The translations under genes and the position numbers were made by a program. Source: Bernardetia sp963719525 (GTDB lineage: Bacteria; Bacteroidota; Bacteroidia; Cytophagales; Bernardetiaceae). From it: DNA of 64,000 nucleotides. Position 1 is the stretch's first letter. Each line of letters begins with the position of its first letter. The notes beneath the pieces were generated by a model that saw only the letters and a program-made list of their open reading frames with translations, did not search any database and had not been told where the DNA came from. The stretch spans positions 2,790,001-2,854,000 of the forward strand of contig CAVRCG010000004.1 in the NCBI GenBank assembly GCA_963719525.1, read 5' to 3'. Positions 25,166 to 32,020 of the stretch are shown here, piece by piece.

Positions 25166-25900
25166 ATGAAAACTACAAAAATTATGACACTTCTAAATAA
25201 ATTATTTTTTACTTTCACTTTTACGTTTTTGTTTTTTATATGCAATTTTGTTTTCTCTACTCTAAAAGCACAAATAATTACAAAAGATAAAAATGTAGCC
25301 AAATATACTTATTATACGTTAGAAGAAATAAAAGAACGTTTTGATAGATACAAAATAGATTCTGGCACACACCTAACAGAAAGCGATTTCTTGGAACGTA
25401 TTAGTATTCTACAAGACTTAAAACCAAGTACATTCAGAACCTATAAAGCTGCCGTTGCTTACTTTGCCACGCCTACTCGTTTGAAGGAAATTAGTGATAT
25501 AAACTATGGTATAAATAGTTCAATTGCGATTGCAAAAAACAAAATTGCTTACTTAAGAGAAAACAAAGCTGACTCTACCATTTCAGTTTTCAGAACACAG
25601 CCTATAGAAAGAATATATGATTTTGGTAGAAATCAGTTTGTAAACAAAAATCAATTAGAAGAAATAAAAAAATATGTATTTGCATCATCAGACAAGCCCA
25701 ATTTTGAAGTACATCAATTAGAAAAATTTTTGCCAAACGTTTCACAATTTGGAGTAAAGAAAGGACAAAGAGCTTTTGGCTATAGAATGTCTTTAAAAGA
25801 CAATTATCATTTATTAATTGTAGATTTGCCAGAAAACGGAAGAAAAATAATACTTTTTCAACAAAACGGCTGGGATAATAGCGTAAAAGGAGTTTATTAA
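25166..25900 (+). CDS. Exported protein of unknown function
   Basis: The 244-residue protein has a long N-terminal hydrophobic segment (FFTFTFTFLFFICNFVF) with possible cleavage near LKAQ, so it is exported or anchored. ATG 25166 and ATG 25184 (MTLLNKLF) are both plausible starts. The rest is a mixed alpha-beta domain with FDRYKIDSGTHLTESDFLER and FGYRMSLKDNYHLLIVDLPE. I do not recognise it. It is divergent from the frameshifted lipoprotein gene, with about 100 bp between them. Confidence 0.55.
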   Translation: MKTTKIMTLLNKLFFTFTFTFLFFICNFVFSTLKAQIITKDKNVAKYTYYTLEEIKERFDRYKIDSGTHLTESDFLERISILQDLKPSTFRTYKAAVAYFATPTRLKEISDINYGINSSIAIAKNKIAYLRENKADSTISVFRTQPIERIYDFGRNQFVNKNQLEEIKKYVFASSDKPNFEVHQLEKFLPNVSQFGVKKGQRAFGYRMSLKDNYHLLIVDLPENGRKIILFQQNGWDNSVKGVY

Positions 25901-26045
25901 TTTGTATTATAGACTTGCTAATCTATGGAAAGTAGAAAGTTATATTTTAACTCTCATTCCTTACTCCTAAATTCTAAAAATACAGTATTTAGATAATTGT
26001 AATTATATTGATAATTAAGTATATTTTTAACAGTAATTGAATTAC

Positions 26046-26190
26046 GCTTTCTTTCTTGATAAACAATAGGGACAGGCTTCTTTTTAGTTACCTTTCTGAA
26101 ACGTTTCCAACAACACTTTCTTTAAGCAATCGTTGTAACGTCTTGATGGACATAGACTTACTCAGCTCCTCTTCCAATTGAAAAGCAACT
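26046..26190 (-). pseudogene. IS630-type transposase remnant
   Basis: On the minus strand, one frame gives FQLEEELSKSMSIKTLQRLL and the next frame gives CCWKRFRKVTKKKPVPIVYQ then ERK. Together they read like the N-terminal helix-turn-helix/linker region of IS630-type transposases (S-x-x-T-L-x-R-L-L-K, W-K-R-x-R, KKKPxP). A frameshift and both ends missing mark it as a dead fragment. No inverted repeats were found. The rest of 25901-26045 shows nothing. Confidence 0.5.
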
Positions 26191-26273
26191 ATTTACTACA
26201 CAACCTAGACAATTTGATAAAGCAAATTGCTATATACAAACAAAATATAAATTTATTGTATTATCTTGCTTTT

Positions 26274-27725
26274 ATGAAAAAACTAAACAACTACATAGGA
26301 GGAAATTTTATAGCTCCTTTTTCAGCTACTTATATAGAGAACGTGAATCCAGCAACAGGAGAAGTTTTTTCTTTGATTGCAAATTCTGATACAGAAGATG
26401 TAAATCTAGCCGTCGAAGCTGCAAAATCTGCTTTTCCAGAATGGTCTTCAAAAGGTGCTGAACACCGTTCAAAATGGCTTCTAAAATTAGCAAATTACAT
26501 ACAAGAACACGTAGAAAAATTTGCACAAGCTGAAACAGAAGACAATGGAAAACCCATTTTACTATCTCGTTCAATGGACATTCCTCGTGCTATTCAAAAT
26601 TTGTCTTTTTTTGCAACAGCCATTCTGCACGATAGAGACGACGCTCATCACACTTCTACCGATGTTTTGAATTATACATTACGCCAACCTTTAGGAGTTG
26701 TGGGTTGTATTTCGCCTTGGAATTTGCCTTTATATCTGTTTACTTGGAAAATTGCGCCAGCACTTGCTAGTGGAAATTGTGTAATCGCAAAACCTTCCGA
26801 ACTTACTCCTTATACGGCTTATCTATTATCAGAAGCCTGTAAAGCCATTGATTTTCCTGCTGGCGTTTTGAATATTGTACACGGATATGGACACAAAACA
26901 GGTGCTGCCATCGTCGAACACGAAGATACAAAAGCAATTTCTTTTACAGGAGGAACACAAACAGGAAAAACGATTGCTTCGGTTGCTGCACCCATGTTTA
27001 AAAAACTTTCTTTAGAATTAGGAGGAAAAAATGCAACTATTATTTTTGCAGATTCAGATTTGGAGCAAGCTACCCAAACAGCCGTAAAAGCAGCCTTTAC
27101 CAACCAAGGACAAATTTGTTTGTGTGGTTCTAGAGTTTTGGTAGAAAAATCGGTTTATGAAGAATTTAAGGTAAAATTTATAGAACAGGTAAATCAATTA
27201 AAACTAGGCGACCCAACCGACGAAACTACACAGCAAGGTGCAACCGTTTCGAAAGCACATCAAGAGAAAGTTTTGTCCTATATAGAAATTGCACGAAACG
27301 AAGGAGGTGTAATTTTGACAGGAGGAAAAAAAGTAGTTGCTAAAAACCTACCAGAAAGATGCAAAAATGGATTTTTTATCCAGCCTACTGTCATAGAAAA
27401 TTTGTCTGCTTATTGCCGAACTAATCAAGAAGAAATTTTTGGTGCAGTAACTACACTTATTCCTTTTGAAAACGAAAACGAAGCGATAGAATTTGCAAAT
27501 TGTACGCCTTACGGACTTTCTGCTTCGGTTTGGACACAAAATTTATCAAGAGCGCACCGAGTTGCAAGCAAATTAGAAACTGGAATCGTCTGGATAAATA
27601 CGTGGTTGCTGCGTGATTTGAGAACTCCTTTTGGTGGTGCAAAACAATCTGGAATTGGAAGAGAAGGAGGATATGAAGCATTACATTTTTTTACGGAAGA
27701 GAAAAATGTTTGTATTAAGTTTTGA
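26274..27725 (+). CDS. Aldehyde dehydrogenase, 2-aminomuconic/hydroxymuconic semialdehyde type
   Basis: ATG 26274 (MKKLNNYIGG) is the natural start; the upstream 32 codons of open frame are dispensable. The 483-residue enzyme has SPWNLPL (Asn150), SFTGGTQTGK, LELGGKN (Glu248) and catalytic Cys282 in GQICLCG. The C-terminal motif WINTWLLRDLRTPFGGAKQS then GIGREGG is the mark of the ALDH8-type family, which oxidises 2-aminomuconate semialdehyde in the kynurenine/tryptophan route or hydroxymuconic semialdehyde in aromatic degradation. No kynurenine-pathway neighbours are in the window. It acts in the cytoplasm with NAD+. Substrate assignment is inferred. Confidence 0.8.
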   Translation: MKKLNNYIGGNFIAPFSATYIENVNPATGEVFSLIANSDTEDVNLAVEAAKSAFPEWSSKGAEHRSKWLLKLANYIQEHVEKFAQAETEDNGKPILLSRSMDIPRAIQNLSFFATAILHDRDDAHHTSTDVLNYTLRQPLGVVGCISPWNLPLYLFTWKIAPALASGNCVIAKPSELTPYTAYLLSEACKAIDFPAGVLNIVHGYGHKTGAAIVEHEDTKAISFTGGTQTGKTIASVAAPMFKKLSLELGGKNATIIFADSDLEQATQTAVKAAFTNQGQICLCGSRVLVEKSVYEEFKVKFIEQVNQLKLGDPTDETTQQGATVSKAHQEKVLSYIEIARNEGGVILTGGKKVVAKNLPERCKNGFFIQPTVIENLSAYCRTNQEEIFGAVTTLIPFENENEAIEFANCTPYGLSASVWTQNLSRAHRVASKLETGIVWINTWLLRDLRTPFGGAKQSGIGREGGYEALHFFTEEKNVCIKF

Positions 27726-27772
27726 TTTTTTTGAAATCAAAAACCTAAAAATTAAATTCTACTTTGACTTGT

Positions 27773-27993
27773 AACTGATGTTACGCAATTGAAATGAAAC
27801 CCACGAATTTATTCGTGGAAGCTACCACCACCTTCTTCGTTTTTTTGTTTCTACTCTATATCTAAAATAAAAGGAGTAATTTTAATAAAACGGAAAAGTA
27901 GATTCCTGTAAAAAGTAGTGGTTACTTTCCCACAAATAAATTCGTGGGTTTGGTCTAAACTTCTCTAAACTTTGATGTTGTGTAACATCAGTT
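27773..27993. mobile_element. 221-bp inverted-repeat element (MITE-like)
   Basis: The outer ends are AACTGATGTTACGCAA (27773-27788) and its near-perfect complement (27978-27993, 15 of 16). Inward, both arms also carry a CCACGAATTTATTCGTGG-type hairpin next to an AGCTACCAC/GTGGTTACT block, so the arms are complementary for about 55 bp around an unrelated AT-rich spacer. No open frame is present. The ends resemble those of short non-autonomous IS derivatives. It starts about 50 bp past the aldehyde dehydrogenase gene. Confidence 0.7.
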
Positions 27994-28162
27994 GTAATAT
28001 AATTTTATCAAGAATAGAATTCAAACAACCTTTTTTGATAGCTTCATTGAAACAAATATTTAGAATAAGAATAGGTATGATTTTTTTGATACAGAGTAGT
28101 CCACCTTTGTAGATTGATTTAATGTAATGAAAACAGAAATTTAGAGCTACAGAATAGGGGTG

Positions 28163-28252
28163 CATAACAAATTGTCGTTTTTCAATAGCAACTGCCGTTG
28201 TTAGCGTTTTAGCGTAGCGACACCAACAACATCAGAGCGACAATTTGTTATG
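28163..28252. repeat. 90-bp inverted-repeat element with a nested hairpin repeat
   Basis: CATAACAAATTGTCG (28163-28177) and CGACAATTTGTTATG (28238-28252) are perfect complements. Between them lies a mutated copy (28197-28230) of the GTTGTTGGTGT hairpin family. It may be a small mobile unit with another repeat inserted in it. Confidence 0.7.
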
Positions 28253-28385
28253 AATAGCGAAATGGTATTGTTTTCAGTTTTTGACACAGTAAATTTTAAG
28301 GTTGTGCTACTCTGTAACTAGAATTCAGTAATTCAAATGATTAATCTGTTCAAAAATATTTATTTATTGATGCGATTAGCCTAAA

Positions 28386-28420
28386 AAACCACCTCTAAAA
28401 AAAATTTTAAAAGGTGGTTT
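28386..28420 (-). terminator. Rho-independent terminator
   Basis: AAACCACCT (28386-28394) pairs with AGGTGGTTT (28412-28420). On the minus strand it runs into a T tract (complement of 28383-28388). It lies about 105 bp past the bacilliredoxin stop codon and is a plausible end of that transcript. Confidence 0.65.
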
Positions 28421-28488
28421 AGTGATACGAAGTCATCGGTAAGACACCGACAACAGAAAAGTTACATATTGATAGAAAAATCACGCTC

Positions 28489-28519
28489 TTGTTGGTGTCT
28501 CATCAACGAGACACAACAA
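28489..28519. repeat. Variant of the GTTGTTGGTGT hairpin repeat
   Basis: TTGTTGGTGTCTCATCAACG followed by AGACACAACAA. The arms match the main family but the loop differs (CTCATCAACGAG), as if the stem was kept while the loop was exchanged. It lies 7 bp past the bacilliredoxin stop codon. Confidence 0.65.
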
Positions 28520-28525
28520 AAAATA

Positions 28526-28939
28526 TTAACAAAACTGTTCGAAAACAGCCGTCAAATGGGTTGCAATGTCTGCTGCCGAACGCCCTTCAATATGATGACG
28601 CTCTACAAAATGAACTACTTCGCCACTTTTGAAAAGTGCAATCGAAGGCGACGAAGGAGGATAAGGAAGCGAAAGCTCACGCACTTTATCAACAGCTTCT
28701 TTATCAACACCTGCAAAAACAGTCGCCAGTTGAGTTGGTTTCTTCTTGGTTTGTTCTAATGCCATACGAACTCCTGGACGAGCTGCACCTGCTGCACAAC
28801 CACAAACAGAATTAATTACCATAAGCGTAGTTCCGTCTTCTGCAAGAATGTTTTCTACTTCTTTTGGAGTTGTCAAATCTTTAAAACCTATATTTACGAG
28901 TTCGCCTTTCATAGGCGTAGTCAAATGTTCTGGATACAT
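28526..28939 (-). CDS. brxA: Bacilliredoxin (BrxA/BrxB family)
   Basis: The 137-residue thioredoxin-fold protein has the C-G-C motif of this family in INSVCGCAAGAARPG (Cys46, Cys48). It opens MYPEHLTTPMKGELVNIGF and later has VFAGVDKEAVDKVRELSLPY then PPSSPSIALFKSGE, as in BrxA/BrxB (YphP/YqiW). It removes bacillithiol from S-bacillithiolated proteins. Together with bshA and ytxJ, this shows that the organism uses bacillithiol as its low-molecular-weight thiol. It lies downstream of a MIP18-type gene and sufE on the same strand. A or B cannot be decided from sequence. Confidence 0.9.
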   Translation of the reverse strand: MYPEHLTTPMKGELVNIGFKDLTTPKEVENILAEDGTTLMVINSVCGCAAGAARPGVRMALEQTKKKPTQLATVFAGVDKEAVDKVRELSLPYPPSSPSIALFKSGEVVHFVERHHIEGRSAADIATHLTAVFEQFC

Positions 28940-28967
28940 AATTTTTATATTAATTGAGAATTATTTT

Positions 28968-29001
28968 GTTGTTGGTGTCGCTTCACTAAAACACCAACAA
29001 C
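28968..29001 (-). repeat. GTTGTTGGTGT hairpin repeat
   Basis: GTTGTTGGTGTCGCTTCACT followed by AAAACACCAACAAC. It has a perfect 11-bp stem and differs from consensus only in the loop. It lies 28 bp upstream of the bacilliredoxin start and 57 bp past the next gene. Confidence 0.9.
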
Positions 29002-29058
29002 TGCATTAATTTATTTTTAAACAAAGTAGTAATTTGATTTATCAAATTGCCACTATCT

Positions 29059-29403
29059 TTACATAAAACCTAACTGCAAACGAGCAGCTTCAGACATCAT
29101 TTCGGCTTCGTAAGGAGGGTCAAAAGTAAGTTCTACATTCACTTCCTTTACTCCCACAACAGCTTCCACTTTTTCTTTTACTTCTGCTGGAATTTGTTCT
29201 GCCGACGGACAGTTTGGCGAAGTAAGTGTCATCAAAATATGAACACTTGCATTATTTGGAACAAGCTCCACCGTATTGATTTCATAAATCAAACCCAGTT
29301 CGTAAATATCAACAGGAATTTCTGGATCAAAAATACTTTGAATTGCATTAATGACCCTATCTCGTGTCGATACTACTGGATTTGTAATTTCTTTATTTTC
29401 CAT
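29059..29403 (-). CDS. MIP18/DUF59-type Fe-S assembly protein (SufT-like)
   Basis: ATG 29403 (MENKEITNPVVSTRDRVI) is chosen; an earlier Met at 29454 would begin inside a repeat. The 114-residue protein has the DUF59 core: IQSIFDPEIPVDIYELGLIY, then HILMTLTSPNCPSAEQIPAE with the conserved Cys, and VELTFDPPYEAEMMSEAARL. Bacteroidota proteins of this kind sit in SUF gene groups and are thought to help insert Fe-S clusters into targets. The neighbouring sufE, on the same strand upstream, supports this. It belongs to the PaaD/SufT superfamily; no phenylacetate genes are nearby. Confidence 0.88.
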   Translation of the reverse strand: MENKEITNPVVSTRDRVINAIQSIFDPEIPVDIYELGLIYEINTVELVPNNASVHILMTLTSPNCPSAEQIPAEVKEKVEAVVGVKEVNVELTFDPPYEAEMMSEAARLQLGFM

Positions 29404-29420
29404 TTTATGTTTTTTTTGTC

Positions 29421-29543
29421 GCTCGTGAGACACGAGCAACGGTATATTTTTCAATCTACAACTAAGTTATAAATTTGTTATCTTAATTATTTTTCTTGTC
29501 TAAATTAAATTTAAACTTGCCGTTGCTCGTGTCCTCACGAGCG
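29421..29543. repeat. Two GCTCGTG hairpin repeats in opposite orientation
   Basis: GCTCGTGAGACACGAGCAAC at 29421-29440 (lacking two bases of the consensus) and CCGTTGCTCGTGTCCTCACG then AGC at 29520-29542. Together they occupy the gap between sufE and the MIP18-type gene. The intervening 80 bp are AT-rich and non-coding. Confidence 0.85.
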
Positions 29544-29571
29544 ACCATCATTGAAGGAACGACCAAAAAAG

Positions 29572-30000
29572 TTACACAGCTTGATAAGCAAGCGCATAAA
29601 TTTTCATTTGTTTTACCATAGAAGCTAGTCCATTCAAACGGTTCATGGATAAAAGCTGACCCAAACCAATTTTATCAATAAAATAAAGTTCAGTTGTCAA
29701 TATTTCTTTAGCTGGCTGCTCTGATAAGACACGCATCAAAAGACTTACCAAACCCTTTACAAGTGTAGAATCACTATCGGCAAAATATTTTAATTGTAAT
29801 TCTGTTGTTTGTTCGGACTTTTCGGCAGTTAGCCACACTTTAGACTGACACCCTTTTATTAAGTTTTCTTCTTTATAACTTTCTTCTGGTAATTTTTCTA
29901 GTTTTTTTCCTAATTCTATAATATAACCGTATTGGTCGTTTTTGTTGTCAAAAAGTTCGAATTCTTCTATGATTTCGTCTTGAATTTCATTTATAGTCAT
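29572..30000 (-). CDS. sufE: SufE cysteine desulfuration protein
   Basis: The 142-residue protein has the SufE core: IIEEFELFDNKNDQYGYIIE then LGKKLEKLP, LIKGCQSKVWL with sulfur-accepting Cys51, DSDSTLVKGLVSLLMRVLS and a final KIGLGQLLSMNRLNGLASMV then KQMKIYA. SufE takes the persulfide from SufS and passes it to the SufBCD scaffold. sufS and sufBCD are not in the window. It heads a likely three-gene minus-strand group with the MIP18-type protein and bacilliredoxin, although repeats separate the genes. Confidence 0.92.
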   Translation of the reverse strand: MTINEIQDEIIEEFELFDNKNDQYGYIIELGKKLEKLPEESYKEENLIKGCQSKVWLTAEKSEQTTELQLKYFADSDSTLVKGLVSLLMRVLSEQPAKEILTTELYFIDKIGLGQLLSMNRLNGLASMVKQMKIYALAYQAV

Positions 30001-30101
30001 AAATAGATAGTGATTATTTTTTAGTGATTAATTATTAGTGAAAAACACTACTTTTATATTTCTATTCTGAATTGATTGTACCTACAAAGATAATGGAATA
30101 A

Positions 30102-30205
30102 ATTTAGAAGTCAGATTTCAGAAGTTAGAAGTGGAATAAATTTAGAAGTAATACATTAATTTCATTGAAATTTCCCATTTCCCATTTCCCATTTCCCATT
30201 TCCCA
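30102..30205. repeat. Dispersed repeat followed by a 7-bp microsatellite
   Basis: TTTAGAAGTCAGATTTCAGA then AGTTAGAAGT (about 30100-30130) recurs near 56013 (TTTAGAAGTTAGATTTTAGA) and in reverse near 63062. Next comes TTTCCCA repeated five times at 30171-30205. The remaining part of the 30001-30416 gap is AT-rich and non-coding. Confidence 0.75.
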
Positions 30206-30416
30206 ATTTTATAGAAATTTCAATCTGAACATACTTTAGCTAGACAAAAAGGACGTTCAGAATTTTATAAATCCTTCAAAACTAGAACGAGATTATGACT
30301 TTTTTGTACAATCAGAATTTTAATTTTTAGGTTCAAAACAGTTAGAAGTTATTATTGTTAGATTAAAGTTAGATTAAAAATCGTACTCGTAACTGATTTA
30401 TGCGTAAATTTACATA

Positions 30417-30746
30417 ATGGAAAAAGAGAAAAACAAACAATCTAGCTGGATAGAAAAACTCAAAACTCGTTGGCAAGTAGATTCAGCCTTTCAAGTTTTT
30501 ATTATTTTGATTGTCTTTGCCTGTACTGGTTTTACGGTTATGTATGGCAAACGTTGGTTTTTTGAGCTTATTGGTTTTGATGAAAACACAGCGTGGTACA
30601 CAAAAACAATTGTTTGGATTCTTCTTATTTTGCCTATTTATCAACTTGTACTTTTATTTTACGGTGCTATTTTTGGACAGTTCAATTTCTTCTGGAACTT
30701 TGTCAAACGTACTTTTGGTAGAATTTTCTTTTTTTTTAAAAAATAA
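30417..30746 (+). CDS. Small membrane protein, DUF6787-like
   Basis: The 109-residue protein starts with a polar WIEKLKTRWQVDSAFQVF segment, then two membrane helices (about 28-48 and 62-84) and a basic C-terminus (FVKRTFGRIFFFFKK). The pattern W-I-x-K-L-K-x-R-W, GKRWFF and an aromatic-rich end (FGQFNFFWNFVKR) recurs in a Bacteroidota membrane family recorded as DUF6787. Its role is unknown. It is on the same strand as the patatin gene 88 bp downstream, but two hairpin repeats lie between. Confidence 0.65.
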   Translation: MEKEKNKQSSWIEKLKTRWQVDSAFQVFIILIVFACTGFTVMYGKRWFFELIGFDENTAWYTKTIVWILLILPIYQLVLLFYGAIFGQFNFFWNFVKRTFGRIFFFFKK

Positions 30747-30794
30747 GTGCATCAAAGTAGCCGATAGTTTCCAACTGTCGTGTATTATATATTT

Positions 30795-30820
30795 CTGACA
30801 CTTGGAAAGTGTCAGCTACA
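30795..30820. repeat. Variable-stem hairpin followed by GCTACA
   Basis: CTGACACTTGGAAAGTGTCA then GCTACA. Just upstream (about 30760-30783) GTAGC precedes CGATAGTTTCCAACTGTCG, a second hairpin with the flank in mirror orientation. The same trailing (G)CTACA follows hairpins with other stems at 16232, 18775, 43882, 47723 and 52600. Confidence 0.75.
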
Positions 30821-30834
30821 GTTATAAACGATTT

Positions 30835-31911
30835 ATGAAACGTAAAAAATTAGATTTAGCATTACAGGGTGGAGGTTCTCATGGAGCTTATACATGGGGA
30901 ATTTTGGAGCGTCTTTTAGAAGACCGAAGAATAATAATTGATGGAATTTGTGGAACTTCTGCTGGTGCTATGAATGCTGTTATTACGGCAGCAGGATTAC
31001 AAAAAGGAGGTCGTGAAGGTGCTATTGCACACTTGAATGAGTTTTGGAGAAGAATTGCTCATCTTCAATCTTTTGGAATGATAAAACCAAGTGATTTTGA
31101 CAAACTTTTTGGTAGTGGAATGCTAAAACTAACACCTGTCTATAATATGATGGAAATGTTTATGGCGAGATATTCTCCTTACGAGTTTAATCCATTGAAT
31201 ATCAATCCGTTGCGTTATATTTTGGCTGATATGGTAGATTTTGAAAAGCTTAGAGCTACTCGCTACAACAAGCTTTTTATTTGTGCGACCAACGTAAGGA
31301 CAAGTCAAGCAAAAGTTTTTGATAACGAAACAATGAATTTAGATGCTGTTTTGGCTTCTGCATGTTTGCCTTTTCTTTTTCAAGCTGTTGAGATTGATGG
31401 AGAAGCTTATTGGGATGGTGGCTATATGGGAAATCCTCCTCTTTATCCACTCATTGATAATACTCGTACTTCTGATATTATGATTGTACAAATAAATCCA
31501 ATTCGCATTCCGAATATTCCGAAAACGGTAGAAGAAATTAGAGATAGAATCAATGAAATTGCCTTTAATTCTAGTTTGATACATGATATTCGTCAGATAA
31601 ATTTAGTTCGAAAAATGCTAGACCGAGGAATAAATATTGATGGAAAATTTAGAGATTTGTATATTCATAATATTGCACCAGAGCGTTTGATGGCAAAATT
31701 AAGCTCAAAAACAAAGATGAATGCAGATATTAAGTTCCTCTTAAAACTCAAAAAATACGGAAAATCTGCTGCCGACCGTTGGTTGAAAGAAAATTTTGAC
31801 AAAATAGGCAACGAATCTACATGTGATATTGAGGAAGTATTTTTGAGTAAATCAAAGATGCCTATTAGGCAGCATACTGTAGCTGTAGATTTGGACGATA
31901 CGATTTCATAG
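30835..31911 (+). CDS. Patatin-like phospholipase
   Basis: ATG 30835 (MKRKKLDLALQGGGSHGAYT) is the natural start, since the catalytic oxyanion motif GGGSHGAY lies at residues 12-19. The nucleophile is Ser42 in GTSAG and the partner Asp is in YWDGGYMGNPPLYPL. The 358-residue length and the motifs AVLASACLPFLFQAVEIDGE and IMIVQINPIR fit the bacterial patatin family, which hydrolyses acyl chains from membrane lipids. No signal peptide is seen, so it is probably cytoplasmic. The C-terminal 80 residues (SSKTKMNADIKFLLKLKKYG) are typical of this subfamily. All catalytic residues are present. Confidence 0.9.
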   Translation: MKRKKLDLALQGGGSHGAYTWGILERLLEDRRIIIDGICGTSAGAMNAVITAAGLQKGGREGAIAHLNEFWRRIAHLQSFGMIKPSDFDKLFGSGMLKLTPVYNMMEMFMARYSPYEFNPLNINPLRYILADMVDFEKLRATRYNKLFICATNVRTSQAKVFDNETMNLDAVLASACLPFLFQAVEIDGEAYWDGGYMGNPPLYPLIDNTRTSDIMIVQINPIRIPNIPKTVEEIRDRINEIAFNSSLIHDIRQINLVRKMLDRGINIDGKFRDLYIHNIAPERLMAKLSSKTKMNADIKFLLKLKKYGKSAADRWLKENFDKIGNESTCDIEEVFLSKSKMPIRQHTVAVDLDDTIS

Positions 31912-31933
31912 GTAATTTGATACTATTATTCTG

Positions 31934-31967
31934 GTTGTTGGTGTCGTTTCGCTAAAACACCAACAAC
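31934..31967 (-). repeat. GTTGTTGGTGT hairpin repeat
   Basis: GTTGTTGGTGTCGTTTCGCT followed by AAAACACCAACAAC. It has a perfect 11-bp stem. It sits between the convergent patatin and sensor genes and could act as a structural barrier or terminator for either. Confidence 0.9.
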
Positions 31968-31987
31968 GGCTGGACAATATTGCATTT

Positions 31988-32020
31988 AACTGGTTACTAT
32001 TTACTGGTAACTGGTAACTG
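31988..32020. repeat. TTACCAGT repeat overlapping the end of the sensor gene
   Basis: AACTGGTTACTATTTACTGG then TAACTGGTAACTG. On the minus strand this reads as repeats of CAGTTACCAGT and forms the last codons (SQLPVTSK) and stop of the sensor gene. A second copy follows gpsA at 62907-62935. Confidence 0.75.

Noticed and set aside
27965..28165. 66-codon minus-strand frame
   Set aside because: It overlaps the end of the 221-bp inverted-repeat element and has no coding character; Leu/Ile-rich content follows from AT-rich DNA.
30171..30205. Five TTTCCCA units as a phase-variation tract
   Set aside because: The tract is over 200 bp from the nearest start codon and outside any gene, so no effect on expression can be argued.
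30511..30798. 95-codon plus-strand frame overlapping the small membrane protein
   Set aside because: It is a frame shadow of 30417-30746 and runs into a hairpin repeat.
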